Source of the DNA: Legionellaceae bacterium
GTDB taxonomy: Bacteria > Pseudomonadota > Gammaproteobacteria > Legionellales > Legionellaceae
Assembly: GCA_023266075.1 (NCBI GenBank)
Contig: JAHFRX010000025.1
Location: 1-12,728, forward strand
Reading direction: 5' to 3'
DNA: 12,728 bases
Part shown: positions 7,840-12,728 of the stretch, in pieces
Layout: each line of letters opens with the position of its first letter
How positions within the stretch are numbered: the first letter of the stretch is position 1
The notes under the pieces: generated by a model
Databases searched by the model: none
Seen by the model: the letters and a program-made list of their open reading frames with translations, nothing else
Told to the model about the DNA's origin: nothing
Translations under genes and position numbers: made by a program

Positions 7840-8952
7840 TTAAGCTTCATCTTCCCAGCTTAATGTTCCACCCGCTTGATATTCGATAACGCGTGTTTCA
7901 AAGAAGTTCTTTTCTTTCTTTAAATCAAGCATTTCACTCATCCAAGGGAATGGATTTTTAGCACCTGGATATTGCTCAGCCAATCCAATTTGCGCAAGAC
8001 GTCTGTTGGCAATGAAATATAGATATTCTTCGAACATCTCTGCATTCATACCTAAAATACCATTTGGCATCGTGTCTTTAGCATATTGATACTCCAATTT
8101 CACGCCCTGACGCACTAAGTCTATGATTTCTTCTTTAAACTCAGCAGTCCACAAGTGTGAGTTTTCAATTTTGATTTGATTAATCACATCGATACCAAAA
8201 TTCATGTGCATAGATTCATCGCGAAGAATATATTGAAATTGCTCAGAAGTACCCACCATTTTATTTCGACGTCCCATTGAAAGTACTTGGGTGAAGCCGA
8301 CGTAAAAGAAAATACCTTCAAAAACCACGTAGAAAGCAATAAGATCTCTGAGTAATCGTTGATCATTGACAGGCGTGCCTGTGTGGAAAGATTCATCACC
8401 TAGACTTTGTGTAAAAGGAAGTGCCCATGCCGCTTTTCTAGAAACCGCTGATACTTCACGATACATATTAAATATCTCTGCTTCATCCATGCCTAGACTT
8501 TCAATGATATATTGATAAGCATGCGTGTGTAAGGCTTCTTCGAATGCTTGTCGTAGTAAATATTGTCGGCATTCTGGATTGGTAATATGCCGATAGACCG
8601 CTAAAACAAGATTATTGGCAACCAGAGAATCTGCTGTTGAGAAAAATCCCAAGTTGCGTTTGATAATCATGCGCTCATCTTCGGTGAGGCCATTAGAGCT
8701 GTTCCATAATGCTAAATCGGCACTCATGTTAATTTCATTCGGCATCCAATGGTTTGCACATGCTTTTAGATATTTATCCCAAGCCCAAGGATATTTAAAA
8801 GGTACTAATTGGTTTAAATCAGCTCGACAGTTGATGATTTTTTTATCATCAACCTGAATACGAGCGGCACCTATTTCAATCAATTCAAGACCTGTTGCGC
8901 CAGATGGGGCGGGTTTGAGGATTGTCGGGGCATCAAGAGTTGCCATGGTCAT
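7840..8952 (-). CDS. nrdB: Class I ribonucleotide reductase beta subunit (R2), 370 aa
   Basis: Radical-generating subunit that works with NrdA to make deoxyribonucleotides. The ferritin-like helical core shows all six metal ligands: D108, E139 and H142 (FEEALH), E212 (FEG), E246 and H249 (RDESMH). The radical Tyr is present as Y146, four residues after H142. Ligand spacing matches Chlamydia trachomatis R2 (D89, E120, H123, E193, E227, H230, from memory) at a constant offset of 19, with Y146 where chlamydial R2 has Phe127. The protein therefore looks like the chlamydial sequence branch with a tyrosyl radical. The C-terminal tail TLSWEDEA should dock to NrdA. The ATG has an ideal AAGGAG with a 7-nt gap; a second ATG two codons on is less well placed. 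It lies 15 bp after nrdA and is surely co-transcribed. Confidence 0.96.
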   Translation of the reverse strand: MTMATLDAPTILKPAPSGATGLELIEIGAARIQVDDKKIINCRADLNQLVPFKYPWAWDKYLKACANHWMPNEINMSADLALWNSSNGLTEDERMIIKRNLGFFSTADSLVANNLVLAVYRHITNPECRQYLLRQAFEEALHTHAYQYIIESLGMDEAEIFNMYREVSAVSRKAAWALPFTQSLGDESFHTGTPVNDQRLLRDLIAFYVVFEGIFFYVGFTQVLSMGRRNKMVGTSEQFQYILRDESMHMNFGIDVINQIKIENSHLWTAEFKEEIIDLVRQGVKLEYQYAKDTMPNGILGMNAEMFEEYLYFIANRRLAQIGLAEQYPGAKNPFPWMSEMLDLKKEKNFFETRVIEYQAGGTLSWEDEA

Positions 8953-8967
8953 GTTATATCTCCTTAC

Positions 8968-11784
8968 TTATTGGCATGCTTCACAATCTGGATCGATAAT
9001 CGAGCACACTTTGGGTTCATCAAGTTTAACAGCATTCAGCGTATGATCATGTACAGTCGATTTTTCAGCATTTGTGGCACCCAAACTACGTAGATAATAG
9101 GTTGTTTTTAAACCACGTAGCCAAGCTAGTCGATATAAATCATCTAGCTTTTTACCAGAGGGCTGTGCCATGTAAATGTTGAGTGATTGTGCTTGATCAA
9201 TCCACTTTTGACGACGAGAAGCGGCTTCTACAAACCATTCTGGAGCAATTTCAAACGATGTCGCATAACGCGCTTTTAGTTTTTCCGGAATTCGATTGAT
9301 AGGTTGTACGCTACCATTAAAATATTTTAAATCATTAATCATCACTTCATCCCACAAATTAAGTGCTTTTAAATCAGCGACTAAATATGGATTAATGACA
9401 GTAAACTCACCCGATAAATTCGATTTGACATAAAGATTTTGGTAGGTGGGCTCAATGGATTGTGAAACAGCACAAATATTCGAAATTGTCGCTGTGGGCG
9501 CGATGGCCATTACGTTCGAATTTCGCATGCCTTGCGTTCTCACTTTGACGCGCAATGATTCCCAATTAAGCTGTTGCGAACGATCTTGTTCTAAAAATTG
9601 ACCACGTGCTTGTTGTAAAAGGTTAATTGAGTCAATGGGTAAGATACCTTTGCTCCAGAGCGAACCTTCAAAACTTGAGTATTTTCCTCGCTCTTTGGCA
9701 AGATCTGTAGAGGCTTCAATCGCATAATAACTCACAAGTTCCATTGAACTATCTGCAAAATGAACAGCTGCTTCAGAAGCATATTCAAGATTTAAACAAT
9801 ACAGTGCGTCTTGAAAACCCATCACGCCTAAGCCAATTGGGCGATGTTTCAAGTTAGCGTTTCTTGCTTGTGGGACAGAATAATAATTGACGTCAATCAC
9901 ATTATCTAACATGCGAATAGCCGTACGTACCGTTTGTCTCAATTTTTCTTTATCAAGTTGTCCATCATTAAGATGAGCCGGCAAATTGATACTACCCAAA
10001 TTACAAACAGCAATTTCTTCAGCCGAGGTGTTTAAAGTAATCTCTGTGCATAGATTAGAGCTATGAACAACGCCAGCATGTTGTTGTGGTGAACGGATAT
10101 TGCATGGATCTTTGAAAGTGATCCATGGATGCCCTGTTTCAAAAAGCATGGATAGCATTTTGCGCCACAACTTCGTTGCTGAAATAACTTTAAAATTATT
10201 AATCTTTCCTTTCTCAACTTGGCGCTCATAATTTTGGTACAGTGCTTCAAATGCTTTACCATAACTGTCATGCAACCCAGGCACTTCGTCTGGTGAAAAA
10301 AGTGTCCAGTTACCATCTTCATGAACACGCTTCATAAATAAATCAGGTACCCATAACGCAGTATTCATATCATGCGTACGGCGTCTATCATCTCCTGTAT
10401 TTTTACGTAACTCCAAAAACTCTTCCACATCGCGATGCCAACACTCAAGATATGCGCATACAGCACCTTTGCGTTTGCCACCTTGATTCACTGCAACTGC
10501 GGTTGCATCGGCAACGTTTAAGAAAGGAACAACACCTTGAGAACGACCGTTGGTTCCTTTGATATGAGCACCCATGGCACGCACAGAAGTCCAATCATTA
10601 CCGAGACCACCAGCAAATTTTGAGAGTAGGGCGTTATCTTTAATTGCACTGTAAATGCCATCTAAATCATCAGCTACAGTGGTTAAATAGCAGCTTGATA
10701 ATTGTGGACGAACTGTTCCTGAATTAAAGAGTGTTGGTGTGGACGCCATGTAGTCAAACGACGACAATAGCAGATAAAATTCTATGGCCCTATCTTCTTT
10801 TTTCTCTTCGCGAACGGCAAGCCCCATCGCAACACGCATAAAAAAGGCTTGTGGCAATTCGTAACGCGTATTTTTTTCATGAATAAAGTATCGGTCATAT
10901 AGCGTCTGCAAACTTAAATAAGAAAACTGCATATCGCGCTGAGGTAGTAATGCACTACCTAATTTTTCTAAATTAAAACTACTCAACAATGGGTCCATCA
11001 ATCCTTGCTTAATTCCGTGGTTTACATAAGCTTTGAAATAAGTAGGATAGAAAGATGTCATTTCATCAAACGTTGCATTTTGACGTAAGTGTAAATGCCC
11101 TAAGGCTTCAGCACGTAAGCTATCAAGCAAGAGACGTGCGCTAACATAGGTATAATTAGGTTCCCGTTCAACCATCGCACGAGCAGACATAATCAATGCT
11201 TTGTGAACATCACTTAATTTAGCAAGATTAAAGAGATTACGTAGCGCATCTTTAATAATGAGGTCGGCTTCAACATGTTTTAACTCACGACAAGCTTCAT
11301 GCACAATGGTTTGAACTCTTGCAATATCTAAAGGTTCAACATCGCCATTGGGTAGCGTGATAAGAAGTGCTTTAGGATCACTTGTGATTTTTTTGGTTTC
11401 AATCTCACGTGCTTTGCGTCGCTCTTCACGATACAAGACATAAGCACGTGCAACTTTATACTGTCCTGTACGCATGAGTGCCAACTCAACTTGATCTTGA
11501 ATATCTTCGATGTGAATCGTTCCACCTGTTGGCAATCGTCGTTCAAAAGTCCGCGTCATCTGGCGTGTTAATTCATCAATTTGCTGATAAACACGGTTGG
11601 AGCTTGCGGCATTGCTCCCTTCAACAGCGATGAATGCTTTTGTGATGGCAACTTTTATTTTATTTTCATCATATCGTAATACTTTGCCATTTCGTTTGAT
11701 TGTTTTTAAGAGCCCAGGAAGATGAGCAATAAATTCAGCATCTGTTTCTAACGCATCATGCATGGGTTCAATAATTTCTGACAT
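8968..11784 (-). CDS. nrdA: Class I ribonucleotide reductase alpha subunit (R1), 938 aa
   Basis: Catalytic subunit that reduces ribonucleoside diphosphates. Two ATP-cone domains are inferred at the N terminus: about 28-118 (KRNGKVLRYDENKIKVAI onward) and about 138-225 (LITLPNGDVEPLDIARVQTI onward, with a second ATP-cone-like ending). This explains the length beyond E. coli NrdA (761 aa) and suggests a more complex dATP switch. Catalytic residues are C365 (SSCYL) paired with C594 (AVCNLGS), N577/C579/E581 in SSNLCTEITL (thiyl radical Cys579), Y896/Y897 in TTYYLRS for radical transfer, and a C-terminal CEAC (C934, C937) for re-reduction by thioredoxin or glutaredoxin. The ATG follows GGAGG with a short 4-nt gap. 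The upstream region carries promoter, NrdR and DnaA sites. First gene of the nrdAB operon. Confidence 0.96.
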   Translation of the reverse strand: MSEIIEPMHDALETDAEFIAHLPGLLKTIKRNGKVLRYDENKIKVAITKAFIAVEGSNAASSNRVYQQIDELTRQMTRTFERRLPTGGTIHIEDIQDQVELALMRTGQYKVARAYVLYREERRKAREIETKKITSDPKALLITLPNGDVEPLDIARVQTIVHEACRELKHVEADLIIKDALRNLFNLAKLSDVHKALIMSARAMVEREPNYTYVSARLLLDSLRAEALGHLHLRQNATFDEMTSFYPTYFKAYVNHGIKQGLMDPLLSSFNLEKLGSALLPQRDMQFSYLSLQTLYDRYFIHEKNTRYELPQAFFMRVAMGLAVREEKKEDRAIEFYLLLSSFDYMASTPTLFNSGTVRPQLSSCYLTTVADDLDGIYSAIKDNALLSKFAGGLGNDWTSVRAMGAHIKGTNGRSQGVVPFLNVADATAVAVNQGGKRKGAVCAYLECWHRDVEEFLELRKNTGDDRRRTHDMNTALWVPDLFMKRVHEDGNWTLFSPDEVPGLHDSYGKAFEALYQNYERQVEKGKINNFKVISATKLWRKMLSMLFETGHPWITFKDPCNIRSPQQHAGVVHSSNLCTEITLNTSAEEIAVCNLGSINLPAHLNDGQLDKEKLRQTVRTAIRMLDNVIDVNYYSVPQARNANLKHRPIGLGVMGFQDALYCLNLEYASEAAVHFADSSMELVSYYAIEASTDLAKERGKYSSFEGSLWSKGILPIDSINLLQQARGQFLEQDRSQQLNWESLRVKVRTQGMRNSNVMAIAPTATISNICAVSQSIEPTYQNLYVKSNLSGEFTVINPYLVADLKALNLWDEVMINDLKYFNGSVQPINRIPEKLKARYATSFEIAPEWFVEAASRRQKWIDQAQSLNIYMAQPSGKKLDDLYRLAWLRGLKTTYYLRSLGATNAEKSTVHDHTLNAVKLDEPKVCSIIDPDCEACQ

Positions 11785-11801
11785 GGATCCTCCGCAAATA
11801 A

Positions 11802-11820
11802 TCAGACAAAAAGTGTCTGA
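11802..11820. repeat. Perfect 7-bp inverted repeat in the nrdA leader
   Basis: TCAGACA and TGTCTGA flank a 5-nt spacer, 8 nt upstream of the GGAGG ribosome site of nrdA and inside the predicted 5' untranslated region of about 100 nt. It can form an RNA stem-loop or serve as an operator. No U-run follows it, so it is not a terminator. Function unknown. Confidence 0.5.
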
Positions 11821-11859
11821 AGTGATGTAATCAACAACAACGTCCTGCAGCTGCTAAAA

Positions 11860-11875
11860 ACACAACATATAGTTA
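11860..11875. promoter_or_regulatory. NrdR box 1 (nrdAB operator)
   Basis: ACACAACATATAGTTA matches the NrdR-box pattern (roughly ACACwATATwTxGTGT) in its core. It starts exactly 31 bp from box 2, the three-helical-turn spacing known for NrdR targets, and falls just downstream of the predicted transcription start. NrdR is the ATP-cone repressor of ribonucleotide reductase operons; its gene is not in the window. Confidence 0.8.
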
Positions 11876-11890
11876 ATAATACATCTACCA

Positions 11891-11906
11891 TCACAATATA
11901 ATGTGT
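11891..11906. promoter_or_regulatory. NrdR box 2, overlapping the nrdAB -10
   Basis: TCACAATATAATGTGT is a near-palindromic NrdR box and the better match of the pair. It contains the predicted -10 element on the minus strand, so NrdR binding would directly block RNA polymerase. Confidence 0.85.
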
Positions 11907-11923
11907 TATGAGAAAAATGGCAA
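11895..11923 (-). promoter_or_regulatory. nrdAB sigma-70 promoter
   Basis: TTGCCA (11918-11923) and TATATT (11895-11900) on the minus strand each match five of six consensus bases with an ideal 17-nt spacer. Start of transcription is expected near 11888, giving a leader of about 100 nt that contains NrdR box 1 and the 11802-11820 inverted repeat. Confidence 0.75.
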
Positions 11924-11944
11924 GAGAATAGATTGGGAATATCT

Positions 11945-11953
11945 TGTGGATAA
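11945..11953 (-). promoter_or_regulatory. DnaA box upstream of the nrdAB promoter
   Basis: The minus strand reads TTATCCACA, the perfect high-affinity DnaA box, about 22 bp upstream of the -35. In E. coli DnaA binds two boxes upstream of the nrdAB promoter and couples dNTP synthesis to replication. Position and neighbour suggest the same here. Confidence 0.6.
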
Positions 11954-11966
11954 AGTGTGTGTTTTG

Positions 11967-11975
11967 TGTGGATCA
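11967..11975 (-). promoter_or_regulatory. Second DnaA-box-like site upstream of nrdAB
   Basis: The minus strand reads TGATCCACA, one mismatch from the DnaA consensus. It lies in the same orientation, 22 bp (about two helical turns) from the perfect box. Its value rests mainly on the paired arrangement. Confidence 0.4.
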
Positions 11976-11999
11976 AATTCTTTTACATTAACTTAACAA

Positions 12000-12728
12000 T
12001 TAATTGCTCAAAAGATTCGCTTTCACAATGATTGCGTCACTGACTTCAGAAAAACCACGCGCCTTCACTTGGAAGTCATTAAAGTGCGCGAATAATTGAC
12101 TTGAACTTCCACCATCGAGATTCAACGCATCTATGCAATTTAACGGCGATCTGCGCATAAGTTTTGCAAGACCTGTTGTCGTCATGGGTGTTCGGTCTGT
12201 GACTAATAAAATAACTTCTCCTGTTTTCGTAATCCCCAGCGCTGTTCGTTCTGCATGTCCTGGTTTTAGCGTAGGAATTTTGTTATGAATTAATAAACGC
12301 GGACCACTTTGAATCGCAAAACGCACATTGTTATCGTGGCGAAATTGTGAGTAGCGCACAATTGATGGATGATTATTTCGAATTTGAAAAATACCCCACC
12401 AACTGATTTGTTTGAGTTCGTTTGATGTTGCGTGTCGATTAATGCGTAGGCCTAAAGGATGAAATTGCTCATCAAAAAATCCGCCATTGATGGCGATTTG
12501 AGCGTTTTTTGTATCCGAAAATTGCTCAACGGTCGCGTGTGTTTTTTTTAAGTCCTTGGCACTTACAAGATCAAGCTCGTTCTGATTTAAATGAATACGA
12601 AAAACATGAATATGAGACCAGGGCGTTAGGAGTGTATTCGCCATATCTTGGTAGTCAACTCCTGGCGCTAGTGTTTTCCGAGCACTCACAGCCCTTCCAG
12701 AAGAGGAAAACAGAAATACAAGCATTAA
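12000..12728 (-). CDS. NAGPA-domain (phosphodiester glycosidase-like) exported protein, 5' end at or beyond window edge
   Basis: Resembles the family related to N-acetylglucosamine-1-phosphodiester alpha-N-acetylglucosaminidase (DUF2233/NAGPA). Numbered from the ATG at 12725, the diagnostic blocks are AINGGFFDE (about 78-86), AIQSGPRLL (137-145), ERTALGITKTGEVILLVTD (159-177) and the C-terminal DALNLDGGSSSQLF (199-212). Natural substrate in bacteria is unclear; a role in cell-envelope or exopolysaccharide sugars is inferred from the family. The N terminus MLVFLFSSSGRAVSA looks like the hydrophobic core and cleavage site of a signal peptide, cut after AVSA, but it lacks a positively charged n-region. 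The frame is still open upstream of that ATG (next codon TTA), so the true start probably lies beyond the window. It ends about 75 bp before the nrdAB promoter -35 and no clear terminator is seen between them. Confidence 0.8.
   Translation of the reverse strand, partial: LMLVFLFSSSGRAVSARKTLAPGVDYQDMANTLLTPWSHIHVFRIHLNQNELDLVSAKDLKKTHATVEQFSDTKNAQIAINGGFFDEQFHPLGLRINRHATSNELKQISWWGIFQIRNNHPSIVRYSQFRHDNNVRFAIQSGPRLLIHNKIPTLKPGHAERTALGITKTGEVILLVTDRTPMTTTGLAKLMRRSPLNCIDALNLDGGSSSQLFAHFNDFQVKARGFSEVSDAIIVKANLLSN

Noticed and set aside
7840..8952. NrdB as a class Ic enzyme lacking the radical tyrosine
   Set aside because: Residue 146, four after the metal-binding His142, is Tyr, so the defining Phe substitution is absent.
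11846..11855. GCAGCTGC palindrome in the nrdA leader
   Set aside because: Short 8-bp palindrome with no match to a known operator and no second copy nearby.
11976..12020. AT-rich symmetric TTAAC/TTAAT stretch after the NAGPA-like gene as a terminator
   Set aside because: Weak pairing, no GC stem and no U-run in the transcript direction.

Overview
The window reads as ordinary chromosomal DNA of a gammaproteobacterium with moderately AT-rich sequence. ParE, AcnA and RibB can be aligned by eye with their E. coli counterparts over most of their length. The regulatory DNA also fits: an FMN riboswitch before ribB, and paired NrdR boxes plus DnaA boxes before nrdAB. Affiliation near Legionellales/Coxiellaceae is only a guess from base composition and gene style; no sequence comparison could be run.

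Layout. The left part (1-6113) carries three genes on the minus strand, transcribed right to left: parE (topoisomerase IV subunit B), acnA (aconitase A) and mfd (transcription-repair coupling factor, cut by the left window edge). The mfd GTG start is the codon directly after the acnA stop, in the same frame. A YafS-type SAM-dependent methyltransferase gene runs on the plus strand, divergent from parE, and its end overlaps the end of ribB by 43 bp. The ribB gene (minus) has a full FMN riboswitch leader. A hairpin that would hide its Shine-Dalgarno sequence looks like the expression platform. Next come nrdB and nrdA (minus, 15 bp apart, nrdA first in transcription), encoding a class I ribonucleotide reductase. 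Its promoter region (11785-11999) holds a near-consensus sigma-70 promoter, two NrdR boxes exactly 31 bp apart and two DnaA-box-like sites. The right edge holds a secreted NAGPA/phosphodiester glycosidase-like gene (minus), open to the window edge at its 5' end.

Functions. The genes serve core metabolism and genome maintenance: dNTP supply (nrdAB), chromosome decatenation (parE), transcription-coupled repair (mfd), the TCA cycle (acnA) and riboflavin synthesis (ribB). No mobile element, CRISPR array, tRNA, rRNA or defence system is visible. I did not find a clearly new biological system. The best second-look items are the riboswitch sequestrator, the layered nrdAB control region, a NrdB whose metal-ligand spacing matches the chlamydial Mn/Fe type but which keeps the radical tyrosine, the zero-gap acnA/mfd junction, and the methyltransferase gene without a usable ATG.
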